Assembly: GCA_003864495.1 (NCBI GenBank)
Contig: ML133454.1
Coordinates: 1,211,149 to 1,275,148 of the forward strand
DNA from: Nemopilema nomurai
Lineage: Eukaryota; Cnidaria; Scyphozoa; Rhizostomeae; Rhizostomatidae
DNA: 64,000 nucleotides
Reading direction: 5' to 3'
The first letter of the stretch is position 1. The number at the start of each line of letters is the position of its first letter. The translations under genes were made by a program, and so were the position numbers. The notes under the pieces are model-generated. The model worked only from the letters and a program-made list of their open reading frames with translations. It ran no database searches and was not told the origin of the DNA. Below, piece by piece: positions 48,824 to 60,300 of this stretch.

Positions 48824-50131
48824 ATGGCTTATTTAAAACGAAAAAGAATGCTTTTATTTGAAAGTTTATTTTTTAAATATTCTTTACTTCCCAAACGAAG
48901 ACGATTTTAGGTTCACGAAATTAATGAGGCACGACCTGATTTTGGTGAGTATCATCATTTGATGCCGCAGTTGAGGAATGACGAGGCGAAATTTAAGGAC
49001 TATTTCAGAATGAGTTCATCTACTTTTGATTTGTTATTGGGATACATCAAAGAGGATATCAACAAGCAAGACACCAATTTTCGAAAACCAATATCAGCAG
49101 AAGAGAGACTTGAGAAGAGAGTAGTTGCAATCAGGTAAGAACTTTGTAAACTTCTTTGATTTTGTTAAAACGTATACTACATTCAAAACGGTTGAATCTG
49201 ATATTGTTTGATCAGACGGTACAAGAAGTTATGGAGCATTTCCTGCATTTTTAAACAAAACAATGATTGGTTATCAGGGAAAAGCTTATTTATTTTCGGC
49301 ACCATACTGAGACAGAACAGTCTGACTTCATCTTCTTCATCATCTGTCTTCATCAAAGCCTTCAGTTTTTCTCTTTCAATTTCCAACATCTGTTGCTGTA
49401 GAGAATCTGTAGCAGGTTTTTACCTTGAGGCTTTATTCGACTGCCGTGGAAGACTTGAAGAGCCAGGGGTTGACGATCTCGATTGGCTCTTATCTCTATC
49501 ATCTTCTAGCAGCGACGCTTCATTGTCAATGGATTCTTGGTCATCACTGAAGTCAATTTGACTTTTTAAAGTAGGGCGTTGATACATGTTTCCTGAAGAA
49601 GCTCTTCCTACCATTTGATCTCTTAGGAAAAACAAAGACTTAAAATGAGGGCACGTACTTTCACATTGGTCTGGTGGAAGACCAGCATCGCCAGACTTTC
49701 CTTTGGGTACCTTTTTCAGTTATCTCCTGAAAGTATCTTTCAAACCTTTGAATTTTCTTCTCGCAGCTTCCCCTGAAAAATATTTGTCAACTCATACAGT
49801 TCAAATTTCACCCCCTTACAACTCACACAACAGAAAAAACCTTAATTATGTCAAATATTTATGTTTATACTCTAAATTTTTTCAGGTTTATGGCAACTGG
49901 AAATTGCTTTCATTCGCTTGGATATAATTTCAGGATGGGAACATCAACCGTTTCATCAATTGTGAAGCAAGTTTCTGAGAGCATTTGAACAAATGTACAG
50001 CCTATACATATGCCAGCATTAGATAGGAAAATTTGTTTGAATGCCGTTAAGGAATTTTATGAAAGATGGAATTTTCCAAACTGCTTTGGCTGCATTGATG
50101 GAAAACGCATCCGAATTAAGTGTCCCTCAAT
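48824..50131 (+). pseudogene. Harbinger (HARBI1-like) transposase fragment with stop codons
   Basis: Exon 1 is 48824-49134 (MAYLKRKRMLL, then FGEYHHLMPQLRND, FRMSSSTFDLLL, DTNFRKPISAEERL). A GTAAGA donor and TTCAG acceptor bound an intron of about 750 bp. Exon 2 runs from 49886 with MATGNCFHSLGYNF, WNFPNCFGCIDGKRIRIKCP. Two expected-Trp positions appear to be stops: TAG at 48908 after KRRRF and a TGA in exon 2 after QVSESI. The first catalytic Asp of the DDE triad is in CIDGKRI; the second Asp and the Glu are missing because homology ends near 50131. Not functional. Confidence 0.85.
49183..49772 (-). pseudogene. MADF-BESS protein of the Harbinger element, broken, antisense inside the transposase intron
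   Basis: After a TTTTTCAG acceptor at 49773, the minus strand reads a partial MADF domain (FKGLKDTFRR, LKKVPKGKSG, HFKSLFFLRDQM, GN). A Ser/Asp-rich linker follows (SQIDFSDDQES), then a BESS-type motif (EDEVRLFCLSMVPKINKLFP). The frame is continuous except for two TAA codons, one in the MADF domain where RREL is expected and one at 49420 before the BESS part. The N-terminal half of MADF should lie in an earlier exon that is missing or overlaps the transposase. In Harbinger elements, Myb or MADF proteins act with the transposase in binding the element ends. Confidence 0.75.
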
Positions 50132-50310
50132 AATCCGCGTCCATTGCTGTTTTTCCTTTCAGTTCGCAGCGAACAGATACCTGAGAAGTAATCTTGTCGC
50201 TCCGACGTGGTGTGAATAGGCGTGTTGTTTTCAGTACGAACTATCTGCACGCTATTTCGCTCATTCGCTTCGCTACGCTATTTCGTTCTACCCACGTGTT
50301 CTCAGCTAAA

Positions 50311-51397
50311 GTTAACGCTTGAAAATAAGACGCCAATCCTTTGCGTGCGAAATTTCAAACTTTAATCATGATTAATCAAGCACTTAGGGCGGTCTTATAC
50401 CTTAATCATTTCCTAAATTTATTGTTTTGTAGATTTCGTGTATTGAAGATATCACGTGAGAGCGTTTGAACGATCATCAAAGACTCAGAAGAATCATTTA
50501 ATAGCAGACCTCTGGCTGACTGTTCAATTTGACCTCGTTATGGTTGTATCCAATAGAAACAATTTTCTGTTATGCTGATTCAGCAGTTGTCTTTGTTCCA
50601 ACTCCTTTTGTGCAATAGACCTCTCTACACAATCGTGTCCACAAGCCTGTCATTCACTTTCTCTTTTCTTCCTTTGCTTTTGCATAGTCGGCATATTGAA
50701 CTTGAGATAAAAGAACTGCGCGTAGATAGTGCGTAAACTTACGTTATTCCGCCAGTTTGGGCGAGAATGCAAAGTCATGCATGTTTTTAGATTTCTCAGC
50801 TCGATCCATGCCCTTCTGCATTTATAGCAAATTTGTTATTTGACTTGGCCACGACTAAGCTAAATTGATAATTTCAGCAACAAGCAGCTTACTAAATGTT
50901 GGCCTAGTAAAGGGAAAAACATGAAAAAATCTATGCTTCACAGTGTCTGATTTCTAATGTAAAACGGGTCATTTCCGCAATGTGATTTTACTTTAAGAAC
51001 AAGGAAGTATTTTGCTTGTTAAAGTTAAGAGCTTCAGTGCTTGAATTTAAAAAGACACATTGCTTTGCAAGATATTTAAGTGTTTGACCATATGAAACCT
51101 CTAATCTTAATTTATAAAGAGTTTTTCGATTTGCAGGAAAGCGAGAAATGGCCTTGGGTGAATAATACGAAATTACGTCATTTTCGGATTTTGCGGAAGA
51201 GACTGGACCTAGCATAGGAATGACCTAACTTGCATTTATTTCTCACTTTGTTGATGCATTGAATTAGTAATGGCGGACGTTCAGTATGCAGCTGCCGGTT
51301 AGAAGCGTCCCGTTGCTTTTATCCTACTGCTGAAGTGTGTGAAGTGAAAATGTATGTGACCTAGGACCCATACGAGTACAATTGTACCTGTGGGGAC
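50311..51397. other. Region upstream of UBAP1
   Basis: No gene was recognised. A nine-codon frame (MADVQYAAAG) at about 51270 lies just upstream of the UBAP1 start. The UBAP1 promoter and 5' UTR should lie in the last few hundred bases. Confidence 0.4.
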
Positions 51398-54300
51398 ATG
51401 GCCGATGGAGATGGAGCATTTAATCGAAACCATAGCTGTGAGTTAATGAATAACAATTTCCTTATATCAGGTCGAAAAATATTGGCATTTGACAGTGCAT
51501 CATATGTGTTGAGACAAATCACGTCATCTTCTTAATTTTTGTCATAATTCAGCAAATTTTCTGATCAGTTCTTTTTGCATCCTTATGTCTTTGATCAACA
51601 TTAGGATAAAATAATACTATTTAGGTTTTGTACCTAGTACTTCAGTTCTTCTGCAATCGACCAAAATACATTTGGCATATTGAGCTTCTACAGTGCATTT
51701 CAATTAACATTTGTATTTTGAAATTTTATCCCTGCTAGAATTGCCATTTATGTGCAAATTTATCGTTTGTTGTCAAATCTTGTCATTAAACTACAGAAAT
51801 GGACTTTTCTAGACTAGCTCAGTATATTTTCAATTTAAAAATTTTTTTTAACCCTCAATAAAATTAAATTGCTTTTTTGAAATTTCTGACTGTTACTGAT
51901 CAGTTAATTTCAAAGTTGATTTATTTTTATTTCAATCTAAGCCTAAATGCTAGATGTATTCATTCTAAATAATTTGATTATTTTATATCTTATTTTTTTC
52001 CCTTGTAGTTTCATGGAATTTCTCAATTCTTGAAGGGGTTATGGTAAAGGTCAATGATAAGTTCAGGCCACCAAAACAGGTACAAAAATGGCTTATCAAA
52101 TGCGCACAAAATGTTTATGACTAGCGAGGTTTAGTTGAATAGCTGTTCCACAGGGACCTAATATTTTTATCCTAAAAATAGAGTATCATATCATTTTTAT
52201 TCACTTAAGGTTTTAAAAGCATGAATGAAAGTGTATTTGCAGATAATATAGACACAATTGAATCATATTACTTAGCAACTTATTGTTGTAAAAAACCAAA
52301 AATTTTGATGTTTTGATTGATAAACTTTGCAATCAACCATGTAGGCTGTTATTTAAAGCTTTTCCTTTATTTTATTTAAGTCAACCTTTGCTTTTTGTAT
52401 TCATTCTTTAAGTGGATCTTGAGATATCTTACTTTAAAGCATTTACTTTCTTGCCCATGCAATGTGTTTAAATAGCTTCATTTAATTTTATTAAGATCCT
52501 TTACCAATATTGGTTTTCGCCAAAATTGCTATGGCCTATAATGCCCCTTCCCAATTTCTATGATTCCCTTTCCATAAGAATTAGCTATCATCTTGAAATG
52601 AAAGCTTACTCTGAATCATTCAAGGTTGGAGGCATGTGCTCAAGAAGAGGGCACGCATGATTGAAAAGTTGAACAGTGCTGTGATGTCATAATGATTTTT
52701 AAGGCTATATTTTGTTAGTTATTTGGGCTTGTACTATCTTTCTATTTCCTTTATTATACCACTGATGCTATCTATTATAGGTCCACTTGCCAATCGGATG
52801 GAGATCTATTGAGTATGAAAAGGATGTTGAGGTACATTTGTATTGTAACATTGAAGTTTAGAAAATATTTCAACAGTTGATTCTCAGTGGTATCCAAGTT
52901 GCATTTCACTGAATGCACCAACTATTTTGATACTGTCTATTTTCCTGATGTTTGAAATCTTAATCTTAATCCTTCAAAATCTTAAAATTTGAAAACATGT
53001 TATGGTGTAGAACTTTCCTGTCAATTACTTCTAATATTTTTGCAGTTTGATTTCAAACTTGAAGAAGATGTTATTAAAATGGCAATAGAGGAACAGCTTC
53101 AGGAAGAAAGAAGGAAAGAACAGTCAAGTTTAGCACCCAAATCAATGACTTTAGAAGAAGAAAGCGAGGGAGAGTCTGATATAAATGCCTGTTCAAAAGA
53201 AGATCAAGAACCACAAACAGGAGAGGATGGTACTCCTATCAGCTTTCATACTGATGTTAATGATGTTCCTATTCTTGAACCAATGAGAATAAACAGTGAA
53301 CCACTAGCTAAAAGAACAAATGTAAAGAGTTCAAAAGACTTCAACTTTTCAGAATTTGAAGATAATTGCGCAACTCCTTTTGAGCTGGTTGAACTTCAAA
53401 CCCTTGATGATATTGATGAATTAAAGAGTGTTTTGCAGCCAGGTTGTAGATCTAATCAACCAAGGAAGGGAAAACGTAGAGACAAAGATGACTCTGAAAT
53501 TGACTTCTCAATTTTTGATGGTCCTGTGATTGCTAATCAAGAGCCATCTGAAGTAGGATCAAGACAGATAGCTACAGCATCGCTTATACCAGATATTGAA
53601 CCAGTACAGTCTACGGTGGCAGGCCGTTCTAGGCCACAACTTCTTTTCAAGTATGAAAAAACATGTGATGAGATGATTGCCGTTTCAACACATCCACCAG
53701 CAAGCTTGCAGCAAGATCAGCCATTTGAATCTCTACCAGTTTCTTCAAGAAGTGGGAATTTGCATTCATTTAGTTATGGCCAAACCTTTGCTTCTCCGCA
53801 TTTCACTGGAAGTTTCTCTGAGCCTGCATTCAAAGGCTTTTCTTTGCCATTTGGTAGTCACTTTCCTATGGTATTGCATTCTTCAACTGGTCAAACAAAA
53901 AGTGATAGGCTTTTGCAAGGTCCAGCATCAAACTCTCGTTTGAGTGATGGTGGATTTAGAGAGTCAAACCATTTTGGGAATTATATGGATGGTGGAAGGG
54001 ACAAAGCTCCTTTTCAAAATAGCAATGGTGGTCACACAGTAGAAGTTCAAGCTAGGGGAAACCTAAATAAAACTAATTCAAGGTCATTACCAAACCTTGT
54101 GACAGTAGGAATGATGGCAGAAGATGATGTTTCTCAGGAATCTCAAAGCTATCCTCAAGAGCCAATTGTATCAACATCTAGAATTGATAACATTATGAGG
54201 CAGTTTCAGCTAAACAGACTTAAAGAATTTAAAAATATTTCAGCACATAATGAAGTGAGTTCCAAAACTGATGTTTCTCTTAAAGATGATACTGAGTCAT

Positions 54301-57248
54301 TGACAAAGCAGCAGCCTGCACATGGGATACTGACATCACAACAGGCTTTGTCAAGAAGTATACCCTTTTCAGCTGCTTCAGGATCTAATTCACTGATGTA
54401 CGTTGGAGAATTGGAGAAGTCCTCTTTGAGTGATGATGAAAGTAGAATGAGGTTTCCACCTCTTCAGGTATTCATCTTTAAATTTTCTTGATCATTTTTC
54501 TTGCCATTCAAGTTATCCAAATTTGCAGACTATCTCAACCAATTTTAAAGGTATTGCTCATAATGAATAAGTTAATAGCTTAACATTAAAAGTGAAAATA
54601 GAAGCTAAGCAAGTAATGAATCTGAAAGTAGTAAGGCTAGATTTGTGCAGGATTGTTAAGCTGGGTTTATGTTACTAAATTGGTTAAAGCAAGTGACAAA
54701 TAAAACAGAAGGAAGTTTCAGCTTAAAGAATTCAAGATTAGAAGCCTGTATGTCAGGCAGGTCTATCGATTCAGCAACGGAATCAGGCTTCAGACACAGC
54801 TGTTGTATGCTCTAGCTTGCATTTCAAAGTAAATGAAATTATCAGCTAACCTAGCCCAAATCTTAAACTAACCTAACCCAGGCTTAAACTAACCTAGGCT
54901 TAGATAAGAAGGTTAAATTTTGGCTTAACTTGACAGAAGCTTCAAGTAAACTTTAAATTAATACATTTTGTTTTTCCTAGCCACTAAAGAGTAAACGTAT
55001 TGCCAATAAACAGGTGATTTTGAATTTACAATGTTCAGGTGCTACTTATACAACAGTGGTGTATTAAATGTAGCCACAGGGTTCTGACTCCAGAGATTTT
55101 AATCCCGCCTCCATTTGAGGAGAATTGCGACTTTTTGTAGGCCTTGAAACTCAGTTTGTCATGTGATAAAATGGTCTTTCTAGGATGTTGCCTAAGGTTT
55201 ATTAAACATTGGGATTCTAATGCGTGGTGCCCTAGGATCAATGCCCCCTTTGTTGTACAATGATCAGAAACTACATGCAGCTCATGTTTACTAGAATTCT
55301 TACAATACCAAGATATGGTCTACTTTTACTTGTTGTCAAAAATAATGTTGCGGAAAAATTAAGCACAATTGTTTTCATAAGATGACTTGAGTTTATTGTA
55401 GTTGCCAAGCTACTAATTATCCCCTTTTCAGGAGACAAATCCAAAAAGGAAGCTGAGTTCATCTGAGCCATTGCCCCCAATAGCAACACCCACCTCCCCG
55501 AGGACTCCGGTATCCATGCCTGTCAGTGCTAGCTTTAAGCAGCATAGCACAAGGCATGCAAGCTGGCTACCAGATCCAACCCCCGGTTTATCACCAGAGG
55601 AATCATCACTCGCCGGCATGATCATTGGAATGGGTTTTGCTGGAGCGAGAACGGCCAGGGCGGTACAGAGGCTGAAGTCTAACCAGAAGGAGGTTGGTGC
55701 TGCTTGTGAATTGGTCAAATCTGCAATATGAAGCTTCTATGCAATGAACCTCTGATTGTCCAATGACGCAAACGTCCTATCAGGTTTAGATTTCTTAGTA
55801 GAAAAATTGAGAATCAATGAATGGCTGGATCTCAACAAATGCGCCAGGGAAATGCTTATATGTAATCCCAAGCTTTAGAGTAATTTTTACTTTTAGAGTG
55901 ATTTTAACACACATTAAGTTTCTGGTTGCGGAACAAGCCTCTAACTGATTACAAAACAGATTTTGTGGCTTTCACTCACGGTGACCACAATAAAAGATAA
56001 AGAAGAAACCTCAAATGCAGGACACACTGCTACGAAAAAAGTGTTCGGGTGCTAACGAAGTAGTATTTCTATATCGCTTGAATCTCGATCATCGACTCTG
56101 CCAGACACTCACGTGGCCCTCTGTGAGATGTGCTTATAAGAAGATACCCGCGTACGGTATGAGATAAAGCTACGCAGATGTTGTCGTCCTTTCACTGGGT
56201 CCGTCATGAAACTATTATCAGGTGCCTCTGCTGACCAGTCTTTTGAAAAGTGCCTGAAATGTATAAAAAGGGGTGGGAACTGACCTCCACCACTTTGTTC
56301 CATTTTATGACCCTATGTCCCTGAAAACGTGACATTCCGGTGCGAGTTGGCCTGCAATTCGCACTTATCAATTTTTTGGCCGTATTGGGTGTCCATCACG
56401 TGGAAAGTGTGCTCTGGTGTGCAAGGTATTCTGCGGGACTGAAGTAGTTCAGCTGTTCCTGATGTTGATTAAAATCTTCTTAGTGAATAAAGCATTAGCT
56501 TGTATATTTTAATTCCGTGGTATGCAAGTTCATACTACAATTCTTGCCCAATCAATTGATAATCCTCACTGTGATTTGTGTTCCGTTCTCGTTTTAGATC
56601 ATCGATTTTCTTCTGCAAGTTCAAGAAATAGCTGATTTGGGCTTTGATGCGGACGATGTTGAAATGGCGATTATAAACAGTAGCGACGAGAAAGAAAAAG
56701 TAAGTGATGCATCATTGGGAATTACAACCAGGAAATTTTCAGGCGGAAAAGCTTGACTGATTTGCTTTCGTAAACACCCAACGCAAACATGTTTTGAATA
56801 ACCGGTAGGCAGATGGGGTGGGCGTGATCGATATTGTTTTGTCTTTTCGGAAGCTTGCAGCTGAGATGATTTTCTTCTCACTAAATGTGTTAAGAAATGG
56901 AGAAAAAGCATGTTGTTCCAACCTAAGGCTGCTAGAAAACTTAACGGATCGATGTAATTTATGACGAGACCGGATGAAGCTTTATTGACAGATTAAAAAG
57001 TAGCAATAGGGAACTATTCCAAAGTCTAACCACAATCTCTCACATAAACAACTTTAGTAAACATCTGGTAGCCAAAACGGAAGATACAGCACGCTGACGT
57101 AAATCTCTGCTTTCCTTTGTAGATTTTAAACTACCTACGTCACACTAGCAAGTGGAAGGAATTAGGTTTCCCTATTCAACGAGTCCATGACGCCCTTTTG
57201 AATACAGACTTGGACAATGAAGCCGTTTTCGAATATTTGACCCGGTGA
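51398..57248 (+). CDS. UBAP1: Ubiquitin-associated protein 1 (UBAP1), ESCRT-I subunit, seven exons
   Basis: Exons 51398-51437, 52009-52079, 52781-52831, 53046-54467, 55432-55692, 56598-56699 and 57123-57248 join in matching phases (1, then 0 throughout) to give 690 residues; the human protein has 502. The N-terminus carries the UMA motif (residues about 14-54: FSILEGV, VNDKFRPPKQVHLPIGW) that docks UBAP1 on ESCRT-I. FDFKLEEDVIKMAIEE follows. The middle, exon 4, is long and disordered and contains a FELVELQTLDDIDEL segment like the human ELKTIDEKEEL. Exons 5-7 encode the C-terminal overlapping UBA (SOUBA) region: LSPEESSLAGMIIGMGF, then IADLGFDADDVEMAI, then WKELGFPIQRVHDALL. UBAP1 binds ubiquitinated cargo for multivesicular-body sorting. 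The exon 5 donor (GTTGGT) is weak; read-through would end 11 codons later and lose two UBA repeats. Confidence 0.9.
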
Positions 57249-57326
57249 GACCCTTGCTATGCTACGTGGAAATTAGTATTGCCGCACAAGACTTCAGCAT
57301 ATGGATTTGAGATGAAAAGATTTGAG

Positions 57327-57332
57327 AATAAA
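57327..57332 (+). terminator. Poly(A) signal candidate of UBAP1
   Basis: AATAAA lies about 80 bp after the stop codon at 57248. Confidence 0.45.
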
Positions 57333-60300
57333 CTGTACCATTTGTTTGCCGTTTCAAATTAATCAATTTATTAATTATATTCTAAACTTTCCCGTTTATT
57401 TTTCTTTTGCATTATGAAAAATTGCAATGAAAAACGAAAGTATTTCCGCAGAGGAATAAGAGTAATACTGTGTGCAGGGCTTTTCATGAAACATATTCTC
57501 CAATCCAGGTTGACGTCATCGATTTTGTATCTCATTATCTACGGATCCTCCACAAACATGAACTTCAGAACTGTTACTTTCTTTTGAATATTTAGATTTT
57601 TCTTTATCGCAAATTCCATTGATATGGATAAGAAAAGCTAAATTTTGAAAATGGGTCTATTCGCAGCCCGACAGCCCAAACACTTAGAAATTTACGGCAT
57701 AGACTATTATCGATTTTAACATGAAGATTCCAATTCTATGATCCATTCTTGCCAAATGTGAAATTAAAAATTTTCCTGGATCGGAGAATACGATCGGTAT
57801 CTATTTTCAAGCAATGCAGTTTGCAACTGGATGCAATGCGCTACGAAAAGTGACAAATTGGAAAATACCAACAGGATTTATACTGTTGTTACACTGAGCA
57901 TCTTGATGACACTCGACTAGGGAAATTTCCTTCAAAAACGAATTTCCCTCTCCTTTTTACTTGATTTTGAAGTACTTCTGATCATTTCAACTGATCATTT
58001 TCCACTGCTTGGATTTGCTATCTGCTGACAGAGATGACATGTCCTCTTCGGCAACCCTCGATGAACCCCTCTGCTTGAAGATCATTGCATAGAGATTTTT
58101 TATGCCGGTGCTAGAATCCGATTAAATGTTTCCTAGCTAGCAATTTATCGCCAGGGAATGAGTATATTTACTTTGGAAACTAACTTTACGATGTGACTTT
58201 GGAGCTACTTAATTGTATGCCTTTACATTCCAAATTGTATATTATTGTCTCTAAGTTCCAGTTAAGATGCCATTTCTGCAGTTTTTTTCTAAATTGTTTG
58301 AACATTTTATGCATCAAATGTATTAACTTCCTGATGGCACTCAGTTGCTTTACTCTTTAGTATTTGTAATTAGTTAATTCGCTACTTGAACAGTTCAGTG
58401 TTGTAGCTGACGAAAATTGATATTGCTGATATTGAAAATTTACTTAATTACATACAATAAACAATCCGCCCTCATCCCTCTAACGTGATAGGAGGCTATA
58501 CCTCTCTAACGTGATAGGAGACTATACCTTTCTAACGTGATAGGAGACTATATCCCTCGAACGTGATAGGTTCTGTGATGGGACTGTGACGGGTAAGCTT
58601 TCGCAGCAGATAGACCCACATACTCTCCTATCTCACTTGACTCACGCAATCTAGATTGCAGGTGATGTACCCTTCTCAGAAATACCTAATGGGAGCTGGC
58701 TTTATGTCAAGATTCTTTTATTACTAGTATGTTGAGAACAGAAAAGAAACTCTTTAAGATAATGAATTTGGCTGTTTATCAAATTTTTTTTCAAAATTTT
58801 TATCGAAGTCTAGCTGTTCGTTTGGCTTAACCAGGCACGAGGCCAAGTTGTCACTTTTGGTAATGAACGCAAGTCTTTTCGTGGGCAGAATTTCTTTATT
58901 TTTTTCGCATACATTTTCAATTCCATCTGGCCACTGGCCCTTTGCTTTCCTTTAATTTCCTTTCCCTCCACCTGTTTTCTCTCAAGGTATTTTCTTAAAT
59001 AACCAATTCTAGTAATGGCTAGGAACTGATAAAGATGAGTTTTCTGTTATCGGTAGAGCAGGTGTTTGCAGGTATAGCTGATACGTTTTTCCAAAGATCT
59101 TTTTCGAAGAGAATTTTAGGTGCTAGATACTTTTATGTATATAAGTGCCTCCCCATAGGCTGTTTTGCAGTGCCTAGCCATAAGACAAAATATTGTCTAA
59201 TCTGAACTTATTTTGGAAAACACTTCTAGACTTGTAAAATCAAAAGCTCTTCATAGACGGGCTCCATTCTGAATACTGCTATCACATCAGGATGAAAATC
59301 AGTATAGTAAGCAGTAGTAAAGGTAATTACCAGGTCTGTACCCAAAGGTACTGATTTTCCCTTGCATCTTCAAGACCTGGAAAAAATTAACATCTTTTAA
59401 GGAGAAGAGAGAAGTTCCTTTGAAAAAGAAGCAATTGTAACCGGGTCTTTATTTGCTGTTTTGTATGCCTGAAGAGACTCACCACGATTTCAGATTTGGT
59501 AAACAATGTATTTGAAAATTTCTGACTGATGAGCTTTGGAAAAACTTTACTGCTTTATAAAATGTTTATGTTCACAATCAGTTGTTGGTTGAATGTCTTC
59601 CACATTTAATGTGAATTTTCATTCTCACAAACCTCCCACAGAACAGCTGTTTTTCGTAATTTTTAATTTCCTAAATAGCTTTGAAGGAGCACGTACTATT
59701 GTAGCGTAGCCTTGATGTTATTTTAGTCGCTTGTTAATATTGGGTTAATTTTGAATATGAAGTTAATTTGTAAGATGCTCGTAGCTAGAATTTTGAATTA
59801 TGACTTTTAACTCTTCCAATTTTCACTCGGAGCCAAACAGATGGTGCCTAGTATTTATTTTTTGATTTGTAGCGAACGTCACGAATAATACAATGAAAAC
59901 CATTTTCATTGGTCCCTTTTCTTTCTCTTTAAATGCATGAAATCTTTCGACAACACCACGCTTGAAATGGCGGCCACTGCCCCACCTGTTGACTCCAAAT
60001 CCCGCCTGCTGATCGAAGGTCCCCAATCAGCCAGCTGCGTTTCCCGTTGAAATGTTTGTCGCGAATCTTCATTATACATGGTGAGGCTTATCACGTTATC
60101 AATCAGGTAAAGCACGTGCTTTTAAGATCTATGACCTCGCCTATTCGAAAGAATTTGGGCCTTTGCTACAAAGCTTTCGGCCTAGTTCGAGCCCTGACTA
60201 CTCCCCCCCCCCCCCCCTTAACTCATCATCACACCCCGCATTTTCGTATCAACGTATCACACCCCGTACAACAAATGCCCAGACCCACTACATCTAATTA

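Larger units (their letters stand above)
48709..50310. mobile_element. Decayed PIF/Harbinger DNA transposon
   Basis: The element carries both typical Harbinger proteins: a DDE transposase fragment on + and a MADF-BESS DNA-binding partner on -. The left end is near GGCTGCGTTCACACTG (48709). Two right ends are possible: the inverse of GCCTATTCACACCACG ending near 50226, or a segment ending near 50310 (GCTGAGAACACGTGGG in reverse, followed by GAAATAGCG and AGCGAAGCGAA). Neither match is perfect and no three-base target duplication was confirmed, so the limits are approximate. Confidence 0.7.
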
